Below the pieces are notes generated by a model, which saw only the letters and a list, made by a program, of their open reading frames with translations, was not told the DNA's origin and did not search any database. From Bactrocera neohumeralis (lineage: Eukaryota > Arthropoda > Insecta > Diptera > Tephritidae), in the NCBI RefSeq assembly GCF_024586455.1, contig NW_026089623.1, forward strand, positions 12,050,784 through 12,114,783: a stretch of 64,000 bases of DNA, in the 5' to 3' direction. The translations under genes and the position numbers were made by a program. Every line of letters begins with the position of its first letter. Position 1 is the stretch's first letter. This document shows, piece by piece, positions 19,561 through 31,051 of this stretch.

Positions 19561-20019
19561 TTCCGAAGAATTTTTACAAAGTTTTGAGAAAAGGTTGCCG
19601 GCTGAAAAGCTTTAACTGTTTATTGAGTGCAGCGGAACTTGGAAGGGTGATGTTAAAGACGAAAACTTATTTTACTTTTGGAGAAGTGTTAAGAATGAGC
19701 AAACAAGCAGCTGCATTGCAAGTATTTCTATTTCTGATCTTAATATTACGAGTATTTTAGCTAACAACGACTGTTTATTGGATATCGAAAACATGAGTAT
19801 TGATTTCATAGATTTCAATGAAGAATTAGTTAACAAACATAATTTGAGCAGCTCGACTCCATCTTGAGCCGTGAAGTCCAAGCAGCGTGAAGTAGTACAT
19901 ATATTGGACAGTATACCTTGCCCAGTAGCTCAAGCCATTAACTTCGAAGATATCCCAACAACTGTCAACCATCCACCAAGACCTCAGTTGCCCCCAGGGA
20001 GGCGAATGACAATGTAGAC
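19561..20019 (+). pseudogene. Pogo-like transposase, remnant after the deletion
   Basis: Translates with one stop to PEEFLQSFEKRLPAEKL, ECSGTWKGDVKDENLFYFW and then an acidic stretch (DIENMSIDFIDFNEE). These are found directly after the DDE domain in insect pogo-like proteins, so about 300 residues including all three catalytic acids are missing between 19560 and this segment. A stop near 19866 separates it from the next frame. Confidence 0.6.
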
Positions 20020-20562
20020 GTGGTTAATATTAATTCGAGAACTCCACCAAAAAGCACAGTTAATGCAATAGAAATAAAAAAAACTGAATTTCCAACGCCT
20101 TTCAAAAATGCTCTTTTCTGGCCACAGCCCCAACCAGTGAACCCGAACAAAAAATTTGTCAAGAAAAAATTAACCCCAACTGTCGTCACTGCTTCTGAAT
20201 ACATTAAGTATCAGCGACGCTTGGATGAAGAAAAAAAAATTAAGAAAGAAAAGATAATTTTAAAAAAGAAAGAAAAGCAAGGTTCAAATGTGAAAGCAAA
20301 ACGGAACATTAATAATAGTTTTAATCCAGGAGACTATGTTGTAGTAAGGTATGAAGGCGAGAAATTTCCTGAGCAGGTGTTAAAAGTTACTAATGGGAAT
20401 CCAGAAAAGTTTCAAATCAAAACCATGACAATGAGTGGATCTAACTGGCATTGGCCAGGAAAAGAAGATATTTTAGAATACGACGCCGGTGAAGTAGTTA
20501 AAAAAATTAATTTACCTCAGCCTATAAATAAGAGAGGAGTATTTTCCATACCTGATATGTAA
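20020..20562 (+). CDS. Pogo-like transposase C-terminal region
   Basis: 180 codons open. Contains FPTPFKNALFWPQPQP (about 28-45), a lysine-rich coiled segment (RRLDEEKKIKKEKIILKKKEK) and a C-terminal globular part beginning FNPGDYVVVRYEGEKFPEQV and containing NWHWPGKEDILEYDAGEVV. This C-terminal module recurs in insect pogo/jerky-like proteins, and its function is not known to me. The frame is free of stops although the catalytic domain is gone. The ATG is arbitrary; the frame is the continuation of the upstream remnant. Confidence 0.65.
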   Translation: MVNINSRTPPKSTVNAIEIKKTEFPTPFKNALFWPQPQPVNPNKKFVKKKLTPTVVTASEYIKYQRRLDEEKKIKKEKIILKKKEKQGSNVKAKRNINNSFNPGDYVVVRYEGEKFPEQVLKVTNGNPEKFQIKTMTMSGSNWHWPGKEDILEYDAGEVVKKINLPQPINKRGVFSIPDM

Positions 20563-22113
20563 TAAACTAAAATTTAATATAGAACTGACTTTATGTACAT
20601 TAATGTAATTGAAATTATTTTATTTCACGTACAAGTAATTGAATGTATACAGTTTTACTAACTAAATACTTATTATTTTATGTTTATACATCGCATCAAA
20701 TGCATAGCTGACAAATAATGTCATTAAAATATTTGAAGTTATTTTATTTTATCTAACTAAGTAATTTTCTATGTGATTTATGTGAATAAAAATGTTTCGT
20801 TGTGTTCCACGTATAAACTGTGTAAGTTTTACTAACAAATTACTAGGAATAGTTGAAATAAGAACCTTTTCTAATGTAGCACGGAATAAGGATCACTTTA
20901 GCACGGAATTAGGATTTTGACAAAATTTTAGAACGGAATAGGGGCCAATTGAGTGTTTCAGAAAAGCATTAATAACAAAAAAACGGTACAAAAATTCTAT
21001 CATTTGAAAAGTTAATATGAAGAATAAAAGCTTTATTTATGATTTGTTTATAATTCTTCATTCCGTCTAACTTTTGATTCACTGTAATATGCGTATATTC
21101 ATCAATCTACCTTAATATGCCGTAATTAGGAGCATTTACCTTATTATAGTTTTGTTCACATAACGGTTGTTTGTAAGTCCTAAAACTAAAAGAGTCAGAT
21201 ATAGGGTTATATATACCAAAGTGATCAGGGCGACGAGTAGAGTCGAAATCCGGATGTCTGTCTGTCCGTCCGTCCGTGCAAGCTGTAACTTGAGTAAAAA
21301 TTGAGATATCATGATGAAACTTGGTACACGTATTCCTTGGCTCCATAAGAAGGTTAAGTTCGAAGATGGGCAAAATCGGCCCACTGCCACGCCCACAAAA
21401 TGGCGGAAACCGAAAACCTATAAAGTGTCATAACTAAGCCATAAATTAAGATATTAAAGTGAAATTTGGCACAAAGGATCACATTAGGGAGGGGCATATT
21501 TGGACTTAATTTTTTTGAAAAGTGGGCGTGGCCCCGCCCCCTACTAAGTTTTTTGTACGTATCTCGGAAACTACTATAGCTATGTCAACCAAACTCTACA
21601 GAGTCGTTTTCTTCAGGCATTTCCATATACAGTTCAAAAATGGAAGAAATCGGATACCCATACAAAGGTTATGTTCAAAATCACTAAAAGTGCGTTAACC
21701 GACTAACAAAAAACGTCAGAAACACTAAATTTTACGGAAGAAGTGGCAGAAGGAAGCTGCACCCAGCCTTTTTTTAAAAATTGAAAATGGGAGTGGCGCC
21801 GCCCACTTATGGACCAAGAACCATATCTCAGGAGCTACTAGACCGATTTCAATGAAATTCGGTATATAATATTTTCTTAACACCCTGATGACATGTACGA
21901 AATATGGGTGAAATCGATTCACAACCACGCCTTCTTCCAATATAAAGCTATTTTGAATTCCATCTGATGCCTTCTCTGTATAATACGAGTATAAACATTA
22001 GGAACCAATGATGATAGCGGAATAAAACTTTACAAAAATACGGTATTTGAAAAATATGTAAATGACGTATTATGAAATCTCGATTATCACTTTACCATGC
22101 GAGAGTATAAAAT

Positions 22114-22649
22114 GTTCGGTGACACCCGCCCTTCCTTACTTGTTTCAATTTCGTTTTCGTGCTCTCTTCCTAGTGCGAACATAAACAAGCAGGGTTGCTT
22201 ACAAAAAGCGAATTCATCTCCTAGCGAGCTCTCAATTGCTTATGAACATAAACATAATACTAACAACGAATTGTTCTCTCCAACGAGCTCTCAATTGCAA
22301 AAAACTAAGTACCTACATATGTATGTACGTATGTACATAGAAGTCCACGTATTAGGGTGTACCTAAATACAAAACATTCGGTCATATGAAATATAAATTA
22401 ATTAAATTGAGGTTCTTAATAATTACATAAAGAAGTTACAAATTACAATCGGAATAAATAAAGAAAACATATTTTTATGATAAAATATTTGTAAAGAAAA
22501 TATTTCAATTGCAAGTAAATAAGAAACGGCAATAATACAAAATAAAGAATCCGTTTAATACGAACTCTCATTCATTTAAAGGAGTATTCGGTTTACACTG
22601 AGAAAGATTTAATTCATATAGACAGATATTTTACCATACAGTAAAAATA
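22114..22649 (+). other. Bel-1 copy C leader, no gene
   Basis: AT-rich untranslated sequence. A 35-60 bp phrase (GAGCTCTCAATTGC) is repeated near 22230 and 22285. The ORF at 22097-22366 crosses from the dispersed repeat into this leader and is not a gene. Confidence 0.5.
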
Positions 22650-23920
22650 ATGAACAGTAACAAAAATCAAAATACACCTGGAGCTACACGCTCAAAACAG
22701 GTTGCTCAATTTATTTCAGAAAGTGACAGTTTACTTGTACTAAGGTACTGCACTAGATTTGCCTCCTCACCGATTAACGAAAACTTTGAAACGTTATTAG
22801 AAATAAAAGGTCAAAATCTTAAAAAATTTTGGATTCGCCTCCAAATGGGTCATGATGCCGTCGTAGATTCTGACGATTCAGATCTACCACACAATTTTAA
22901 ATCATCGGCTTATACAATATACGAAAACTGCTTAGACCAATATGAAACGAAAGCTATGATTCCGATCAATTAAAGCTATTAAAAGCAATTGCACCTACTC
23001 CATATCTGAGAGTAGAGCTGCCACAAATGCAACAATATCAAGAGGCAAGTTCAGGCATCCACCTCGAGGTGACCGCATGTCAAACAGAAACATTTTACGG
23101 ATGTTATGAAGAATGGCCGTTCTTCCGGGACATGTTCACGGCCCTGTATGTACATAAACCATCCTAAATTATCACAAGAGCAAAAATTGTATCACCTCAG
23201 ATACAATACTAAAGGTCAAGCACGAATAATAATAATACAGTTCGCTCTTAATGACGATAATTTCATTTTGGCTTGGAAAGTTCTAAAAGCAAGATACGAA
23301 AACGAAAGAATACTGGTCGATAAAAAAGTAATGACACTAATGAACTTGCCAAAAATTAAGAAAGAAACAAGTGTAGAATTCACCAAACTAGAATCCACTG
23401 TTTCAAATTGTTAGTCGATTCTATCGACACGAAAAAATATTCCAAACGACAGCTGGGACCCAATTCTGGTAAACATTTCCACAACCGCATTACCAGAAAA
23501 ATCGTTACGTCTATGAAGCAATCGCTCTCATCACGAAAGAAATGCCAACGTGGCGACAAATGAAAGATTTTCTGACCACCCAATATGAAATTGCGGAAAG
23601 AATAGAAGAAAACATAGTCAGAACAAAAAAAAATTCAACCCGATCTCAATATAAGCTTGAAGTGACCCCAAGCTAGAAGCAAAAACAAATCAAACAGAAT
23701 TTTTAACAAAACACAATCGTGTACATCCGAACAAAGATGGCATAAGCTTAAAACTTGTGTGAAGTTTAAAAAATTAAACATTAGCGAAAGGAACAACTTT
23801 GTCAGATCAAAAAGACTCTGTACAAACTGCTTGCCCCATACACACAATCTTAAAACTTGCAAAATCAAATTTAATTGCTTATATTTTCACAAAAGACACA
23901 ATTCAATGCTTCATTACAGC
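22650..23920 (+). pseudogene. Bel-1 copy C gag pseudogene
   Basis: The first frame (22650-22973) starts MNSNKNQNTPGATRSKQ and aligns with copy B Gag (ISESDSLL..RYCTRFASSPI). The DUF1759-like middle continues at 23106-23414 (YINHPKLSQEQKLYHLRYNTKGQA, NLPKIKKETSVEF), and zinc-knuckle remnants are at about 23730-23920 (CTNCLPHTHNLKTC, CLYFHKRHNSMLH, with one Cys changed to Phe). At least four frame breaks. Gag of this type assembles the RNA-containing particle. Confidence 0.75.
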
Positions 23921-24084
23921 AGATATCCTATCTCACCCCAAAGAGGCGCTTATACAAAAAGAAGCACGGGTTTAATTGCAAAAGCAAATCCCGAAACAAA
24001 CAATTCTAAAAATTGCCAAGAGACATCCTGTTGCTCAAAGGCACAAAAAGCTTCAACGCTGCACAGCGAAATACAAAGTGGATT

Positions 24085-24800
24085 AGTTACAGAACCACTT
24101 ACTACCATACCAACTCAAGTTGAGGACAAATACCTTAATTCACAATTAAGGAAATTTCAAAAGTTAAGGAATCAAACAAAACTAAAGAAGATCAGTATTG
24201 TGAGGACTTCTCTAAAGCCACAACTACTCGATAAAGTAACGGCCGGTACGTCGTACGACAACTAATAGAGCCACAATTTTCCAATACCCCACATAAAGGT
24301 AGAAAAACCAAAGTCAGAATTCGATCTAATAATATTAAAAACTCAAATATAGTATATGTTACTTTTCGGCTCCGCAGGATGGCTTTCGCCAATAATGACA
24401 AAAACAAAAACAATTTTCGAAAAAAAATCCTATAGCGTTGGCGGGCTACTACTTGCCAAATTAGTGCATACGCCCATAAATATTACTCATAATAAAATGA
24501 TCCAAAAAGTCGAATCATATTCGCATCTACATAAGCGCTCCTCACATTGTTGATCAATGGGAATCAGCTATTCAAAGTATTAGTTAATTATATAGAATCC
24601 TCTACTACGAGTCGAAGCCGTTCTCCATTCACGCCACTCTCTCTCAAAATCCTTCTAATGTCATATTCCTAATTCCAGGGCTAAGGAGTACCCATTCTGT
24701 TCACATCTGAGCCAGGCGTGGAGTTATTATCCTTTACAAACCGATAATACAGAAAAGATATTAAATAAACAACCGGTATACCAAACCGATATAATAAGAA
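24085..24800 (+). pseudogene. Bel-1 copy C pol scraps
   Basis: LVTEPLTTIPTQVEDKYLNSQLRKF matches the stretch after the protease in copy B (50383 on). It jumps to GSAGWLSPIM (RT-connection), then LLLAKLV (RNase H) and EAVLHSRHSLS (integrase C-terminal part). Protease, the RT catalytic box and most of the integrase are deleted. Confidence 0.65.
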
Positions 24801-24880
24801 ATTGTAAATAACCGCTAACAAACGAAATAAAAGCAAACAATTGTTTTACTATAACAATTCTGCATCTCTTTCACGATAAA

Positions 24881-25723
24881 AACTTATTTTAGTATCCGAG
24901 GAAAGCAAGTTTTTTTCTTTAGTCTTGATGCTAACAATTCTGAAGCTTGTTTAAAAAGATTTACATCTCTTACAAGATCATTCAACTCATTTTGGGAAAA
25001 GCGTTTTGGCTCATTAGACATACCTTTAAAATCAGCATCATTTTTGATGAGCTTGGTCCTTCAATGTCTTGCTCTAATGGTTCAGATATATTTTTAGGCT
25101 CTGAAGAGTTAGGTGAACGAGTTTTAGGTTTGTTCGAGCGGAGGAATAAAAATGCCAATGATGTTGTTTCTATGACATTATATTTTATTCTCTGATGTTT
25201 CAAGTTATGTTCTGCTTATATAACTACTAAAGTGATTACAATNNNNNNNNNNNNNNNNNNNNNNNNNNNNNNNNNNNNNNNNNNNNNNNNNNNNNNNNNN
25301 NNNNNNNNNNNNNNNNNNNNNNNNNNNNNNNNNNNNNNNNNNCTGCACTGGACGTTGAACACAACTAGTACTTGGGTACTGCCATTTAGCTCGATTTTTA
25401 ATGTTTAAACCGTTTATGTTCACACTACAAAAATAACAGTCTACGAGATGATTTCGTGGTTCTCGCCAAATAGTCGGTGTTCCAAATTTAAAGGCACTTC
25501 TTTTACCACTTTTCCATAATCTTAAATATTCCACACAAGATTTACAAACACAATTGGGAGCCCAAGAATTCTTATTTTTATCCAAGAGCACCCCAAAATA
25601 CGCAAAATAGATATTTTTCACCAACTCTGTTATAACTTTTCTACAATTTTTGAACACATATTCTCCGCATATGTAGCAAAAATGATCTGGTTTATTTAAA
25701 CAACGTCTTCTTGAACTACTCAT
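24881..25723 (-). pseudogene. Cysteine-rich zinc-finger-like gene, interrupted by gap and frame break
   Basis: The minus-strand start MSSSRRRCLNKPDHFCYICG opens 127 codons to the N gap. Cysteines are arranged as C8, C16xxC19, then CVCKSC near 59-62 and CYFC near 97-100, a ZAD-like zinc-binding arrangement. After the gap the matching C-terminal frame contains LSNEPKRFSQNELNDLVRDVNLFKQASELLASRL (about 25022-24900) but with a frameshift from the preceding part. I know similar RRCLN...WREP..H..DCYFC proteins as multicopy families in insects and cnidarians; whether they are transposon genes is unclear to me. Function unknown, likely DNA binding. The gap prevents judging intactness. Confidence 0.5.
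25243..25342. other. Assembly gap (100 N)
   Basis: Exactly 100 N, the usual placeholder for a gap of unknown length, inside the cysteine-rich gene. Confidence 0.98.
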
Positions 25724-26768
25724 GACGCAAAAACTTGAGAAACTAATCTTAACACAGTAAAATACGCCTGTTTTCGATTAATATATGTATATGCTTAAAT
25801 GACAAAAGTCAAAAACAAAGTAACTCGAGCTGCTCAAAAATTTTTGAGGGTAAATTTGACAAAAACAAGTAATAAGTGAACAATATCAATAGCAGAATTC
25901 GCGGCAACAGACAAAAAGTTCAATTCTGTAAACTAGTGTAAGTCGTCAAAACACGCAAAAGGAAATTACTACCTCAAGCACTACTACTTACATCAACTAC
26001 CAATTTAATAAAACCAAAATCGCTTGGTTTTAGGTAAGGCTAAGCTCAGGCTACTACCGGGGTCACAGCTGGCGGATAGTGGACGGCCTACGCTAAGTAG
26101 GTCAGCTGCGAATAGTAATACACAGCCCCCGATCAAGAGCTGCAGGAGAGGAGGGCTTGGCTCAAAACGCCTCACGCGCCCAATGAACCTCCCGCGAAGA
26201 GGCGAGAAGATGCCGCCTTCAAATAAGCGTCCACAACCCCCACCGGGGCTGCACCGAGGGAGAACCTACCCGCGAGAGGGAGGCAACAAAGCGACGAGGG
26301 ACACAGCGATTAGCACCAAAGGTGCACAGAAGAAGAAGAAAATTCCTGGGAAAGAGCCCATCAGAATCGAGACCAGTAATATTCTGATTATGGAATACTG
26401 GAAAACCGAAACGGATAAGACCGACAAAGGGCTGGGGAGGGCAGTATTCTGTCACCTCAGTAGATAAGAGTGACATATTATCGAAATGGCTGGCAGGCTA
26501 ATACTGCTCTCACCTCCGTCTCGTTAAAACCATGGCAGGTCTTCAAGTACGTTCAATGCACGTCGCCATAATTTCTATGGCCGTACAGGTTCAGTTGAGA
26601 CGAACTCCTGATTCGTGCCCAAACCTGGCTCTGAACACAAGCTCCCATAAGGACTTGTGTCAACCCTTGCGTGGCCTTCCTGCTTGCATAGATAACCACG
26701 GGGTTCATAAAGGGCAACTGCTACAACGTGCGGAGATAGCGGCTTGAAGCGGAGACCCAACAGAAAAA
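25724..26768 (+). other. Upstream region of the R1-clade LINE, no supported gene
   Basis: From about 26020 the base composition changes to GC-rich and stays so through the LINE, so the 5' untranslated region of that LINE probably starts near there. An ORF at 26024-26467 has no recognised domain. The 5' junction could not be fixed. Confidence 0.4.
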
Positions 26769-28198
26769 ATGAATACACCGCAACTACAACAAAAAACCCA
26801 ACAGAGGGAACAGCAAAACAAAGACGTACAAGAAGAGGAATACGGAACGGTGTTCCGCAGAAGCAGCAGGATACTCAGATCCCCCATACTCACCGACACC
26901 CCAAAGCAGACGGACAAAACTGGCGAAAAGACAGACTCAAGGGAGACTCCGGCCCCACAAGCAGCACCGGCAAAGCAGGGAGAAGGGAAGAGTACCCCAG
27001 CTGCCACTAAAGACGGAAATCAGAGCTCGCCGAAACAAGAATACATCACCCAAATGAGACGAGCAGAAGAAGAATCCCTTGAAAAATGCAAGGGGATAGT
27101 GCAAAAAATGAAGTTGGCGATGGCGAAGCAAAAGAACGTCAGCTTGGACGTAAAGAACGGAGCGGCACAGCTAGACGAGCTCTTCGACGTCATTAAGAGC
27201 TACCGCAGAAATTGGCTCACTGCGGAAACCGAGAAAAGGCGGGTACACCTAAGCAGACGCATCGCGACCCCCGAGTCAGCAACCTCGAAGCGGCGTGCGA
27301 CAAGCCCCGTGGAGCCGCGAGAAACAGTGCGACCACGACACGAAAACGACAGCCAGTGGCAAAAAGTTTTGCCTAAAAAAGCCAGGAAAACTCACGTCAA
27401 CGAAGGAACGAGGGAGAAGCGCCAAAAAACGCAAACAAGGGGCAACCAGCCAACAACATTGCCGCAAACCAGAAAGGAAATAACAGGCCGAAACGACAAA
27501 CAGAGGCCGTTATAATAAAACCAGCAGAAGGAAACAGCTACGCCGAAGTCCTCAAGAATATCCGTAGCAAGGTAGATCTTAAGAGAGTCAAAATCAAAGG
27601 GATCCGCAAAACAAGAGCCGGAGCCCTATTACTAGAGCTAGAGAAGAGACAGTCCACAAAGACCAGCTTCTGTGAGGCACATAAATCCACTCTCAAAGAG
27701 ACTGCAACTGTAGCCGACCTTAAAACTAAGGTTATTATAGAAATTAGAGACCTCGACTCGCTGACAACAAAAGAAAAAGTAGCAGGGGCTGTCAAAGAAG
27801 CGCTACAGGACCCCACCGAAGGCTTGGCGATCAACATAACAGCTCCTAACACAAGAGAGCAGGTAAGGGCATATGTAACGCTGGACCAGGATAGAGCTGA
27901 TGCACTAATGCGACAGGCACACATCAAAATCGGCTGGGTTAGCTGCAGGCTGCGGCTGAAAGAAACCCCCAAAAGGTGTTTCCGCTGCTTTGGTCCAGGA
28001 CACTTAACCTGGGACTGCAAAGGGGCCGATAGAAGGGGACAAGGTGTTTGCATAAAATGCGGCCAACCAGGTCATAAATTGAAAGATTGCGAGAAGCCTC
28101 CTTCATGTTGCCTTTGCAAAGAGGCCAAACATGAAAAAATCGACCACATCCCGGGCTCCGCAAAATGCACGGTATATATGAATTACCGAGGCAAATGA
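26769..28198 (+). pseudogene. R1-clade LINE ORF1 (Gag-like), one frameshift
   Basis: The first frame (26769-27515) encodes a charged N-terminal region with RRSSRILRSP, a helical segment (AEEESLEKCKGIVQKMKLAM) and DSQWQKVLPKKARK. The frame then shifts near 27470-27510 to one that carries SYAEVLKNIRSKVDL, an RRM-like core, and three C-terminal knuckles: CFRCFGPGHLTWDC, CIKCGQPGHKLKDC and CCLCKEAKHEKIDH (the last is atypical). ORF1 protein binds LINE RNA and forms the RNP. It overlaps the start of ORF2. Confidence 0.8.
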
Positions 28199-31051
28199 AT
28201 ATTCTACAGGCCAACATGCACAGATGCAAGACTGTTGACGCACTACTCTCGCAAATGGTGACGGAGAGCGACTACGAGATGATCATCATAAGCGAGCAAT
28301 ACAAAAAGAAAGAGAGAGGTATCTGGCTAGAAGATAGCAGCTCAACCGCCGCTATATGGCTACCACCAGGGAGTAATATCAGGACTGTAAACAGTGGGAA
28401 TGGCAACGGCTTCGTCTGGGCCAAAAGCGCTTTTTTACAGTAATCAGCTGCTACTTGACGCCAAGCGATAGTATACAGGAATTCCAAGGAAAGCTCGACA
28501 ACATAGAGGATACAGCCAGGTCTATAGAAGGTCAATTGATTATCGCCGGAGACCTAAATTCCAGAGCCGTAGAGTGGGGTCTACCAAGCACGGACTCGAG
28601 AGGAAAGCGCATTGTAGAAATGGCTGCGCGGCTAGGGCTAGTAGTGCACAATACGGGAAATGCAACCACGTTTAGAAGACCGGGATGCGAGGAAACCACA
28701 CCAGACATTACCCTATCAACAGAACGCATGGCAGGCTCAATAAAGAACTGGAAGGTCCTGGAGGATTACACTGGCAGCGATCATCACTACATTTCATTTA
28801 TGATCGACACGGGAACAAGCACTAACCAGCAGAGGAAAACAACTGGAACACGAAAGTGGAACATTGCGAAGCTAGATACTTCGAAATTAATCTCCGCAAT
28901 AGACGACCAAAACCCATCTAGCAACTCCCCATAATCGCAGGAAAAACTGTCGAGCACACAATGCTTAATATAACAAGAGCCTGTCAAAAAGCAATGCCCA
29001 AGGCCTCCCACAGCAAACATAAAGCAGCAGTTTACTGGTGGACTGAAAATATAGCCCAACTCAGACGGACATGCCTCCGCCTTCGCAGATCCTACACGAG
29101 ATCCAGGCGTGGAGGAGCCGCAACTCAAGAAGCCGATCAATACAAATTAGCAAAGAAGGAGCTACAGCATGCCATCGACGACAGCAAAAAGAAAAAATGG
29201 GAGGAACTACGCGAGGATATAAATAGAAACCCCTGGGGACTCGGGTATAAAATAGTGATGAAGAAACTCGGCGCTCGAGCAAAGCCACCTGATCTAACTG
29301 CTGCCAAAATGGGTAACATTGTGAACGCACTATTCCCCACACACGAAACAAGGGCTAGGGACCCAGAACACATCCTAAGACCGACGCAAATCCCCCGGTT
29401 TACCCTTGAGGAGCTGCAACTAGCCACTGCAAAGCTCAAGGCCAACAAATCCCCCAGACCGGACGGGATCCCATCAGAAATTCTCAAAATAATCGCTGCA
29501 GAGCGCCCAGGAGTACTACTGAACATGTACAACGCCTGCCTTGAAGCCGAAATATTCCCTGAACCCTGGAAAAAGCAACGGCTGGTTCTAATCAGTAAGG
29601 AAAAAGGAGACCCCAATTCGCCATCAGCATACCGCCCTCTTTGTATGCTTGACACAGCGGGAAAGCTATACGAAACCCTGCTTAAACCCAGGCTTGAAGC
29701 GGCTATCAACGAAGCTGGAGGACTGTCCCCTAGACAATATGGCTTTAGACCCGGCAGATCAACCATAGGAGCAATAAAATGCGTCATCGAAAGCGTAGAA
29801 GTCGCACAACGTAGATGGCATAAATACAAAAGAATAGTGTTGCTGGCGACTTTAGATGTCCGAAACGCCTTCAACAGCGCTAGATGGGTAGATATGATCG
29901 ACGCTCTCGAGAAAAGCTTTAAGGTACCCGACTACCTCAGGGCTGTGGTGCGGAGCTACCTTAGCAACAGGAAACTGCTATACAAAACTAAAGAGGGATC
30001 ACGACAGATAGCGGTCACGTCAGGAGCAGCACAAGAATCCATCCTCGGACCAGACTTATGGAACATTAGCTATGACGCTATATTAAAACTAGAAATGCCA
30101 GATGAATCGTATTTAATAGGCTACGCCGACGACATTGCAGCAGTAATCACAGCAAGGGACACAGAAGAAGCGCGAAGAAAGCTGAACCAGGTCATGATAC
30201 GGACCCAAGCATGGCTCGACTCACACAGCCTCCAGCTCGCTACGGAAAAAACAGAGCTACTGCTGCTAACAAATAAGCACATACCTCTCGAAGTAACCAT
30301 GCATACGACTACGGATATTCTTAGGACAAAAAAAGCAGTTAACTACCTAGGCGTAAGACTGGACCCCAGACTAATCTTCTGGCTACAAATCCATCACGCC
30401 GCAGGAAAGGCAGCGAAGATCACCTCGCAACTGAGCCGACTAATGGCCAACATAGGAGGCCCCAGTCAAGAAAAAAGAAAGCTCCTAATGTCGACAACAA
30501 TCAGCGTTTTATTATACGGAGCAGAGATATGGGCAGATGTACTTAAAAAGAAAAACCGGCGTAAGGTAGCGGCCAGAGTGCACCGCACAGCAGCCCTCAG
30601 AGTTGCATCAGCCTACCGAACAGTGTCCGGCGAGGCAATATTAGTTATAAGCGGAAATGCCCCAATTGACCTTCTAGCACACGAAAGGAAAAAGCTGTGG
30701 GAGCTAAAGCAGTCATCCGATAACAACAAAAGCGCAATAGAACAAATAAAGAAAGAAACATTAATAACATGGCAACAAAGATGGGACACCGAAAGTCGCG
30801 GCAGATGGACGGCCAGGCTAATAAAAGATCTAGACTCATGGACAGGCCGAAAATTCTGAGAGGTGGAGTTTTACACAACCCAGCTGTTATCCGGTCACGG
30901 GTACTTCAAAAAGTACCTCCACAGAATGGGAAAAGTCGAAAAGCCGTCATGCCTATATAACGACGCGACAGAAGACGACTCTGAACATACATTCTTCGAA
31001 TGTGCGCGCTGGCAAGGAGAACGCACCGCTGTAGAGGACCTGGCCCAATAA
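28165..31051 (+). pseudogene. R1-clade LINE ORF2 endonuclease-RT, frameshifted
   Basis: Endonuclease: ILQANMHRC and the catalytic Glu in ISEQY (28195-28310); a frame break at 28441; IIAGDLNSRAVEWG and ending in GSDHHYISF (to 28800). After a break near 28935 the frame is open from 28961 to 30859: domain Y of RT around PDGIPSEILK, LISKEKGDP, YRPLCMLDT, QYGFRPGRSTIGAI, DVRNAFNSARW and YADDIAAVI. The usual G of the GxxQGS motif is Glu here (AAQESILGPDLWN). The C-terminal C-x3-C-like/H-C motif (HTFFECARW) is in a further frame at 30863-31051. The protein would nick the target and copy the RNA. Confidence 0.85.

Larger units (their letters stand above)
18331..20945. repeat. Subterminal CGGAATTAGG motifs of the pogo-like element
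   Basis: Close variants of (G)(A/C)ACGGAATTAGG occur near 18741 and 18791 and inverted near 18345 and 19180 on the left, and near 20880, 20902 and 20932 on the right. Such subterminal arrays commonly serve as transposase binding sites. Spacing is irregular. Confidence 0.5.
18316..21141 (+). mobile_element. Pogo-like DNA transposon, catalytic core deleted
   Basis: 2826 bp. Left end ACGTAAGTGTGCCCAATTAC and right end, read inverted, AGGTAAATGCTCCTAATTAC are matching terminal repeats, each flanked by TA (18314-18315, 21142-21143). Removing the element rejoins the host repeat. It encodes N- and C-terminal parts of a pogo/Tigger-type transposase but not the DDE core. Several CGGAATTAGG-type motifs lie near both ends. 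Confidence 0.8.
18280..22113. mobile_element. Dispersed fly repeat with TTTTATACTCTCGCA ends
   Basis: The 15-base TTTTATACTCTCGCA occurs at the left end and as its reverse complement at the right end (about 22099-22113). The right part (21144-22113) is the noncoding repeat that I know as very common in tephritid and related fly genomes, with GTCTGTCCGTCCGTCCGTGC, CTTGGTACACGTATTCCTTGG and CCACGCCCAC-type phrases. It is interrupted after 18313 by the pogo-like element. No coding capacity seen outside that insertion. Confidence 0.7.
22114..24860 (+). mobile_element. Bel-Pao retrotransposon, family Bel-1, copy C (decayed)
   Basis: Same gag and pol order as copies A and B, with large internal deletions in pol. 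The gag start at 22650 differs at the N-terminus from copy B. The 3' end (VEAVLHSRHSLS near 24610, from the integrase) is followed by AT-rich sequence. LTRs were not identified. Adjacent to the right end of the dispersed repeat. Confidence 0.75.

Noticed and set aside
26024..26467. 147-codon ORF before the R1-clade ORF1
   Set aside because: GC-rich 5' region of the LINE; no domain, no match to ORF1.
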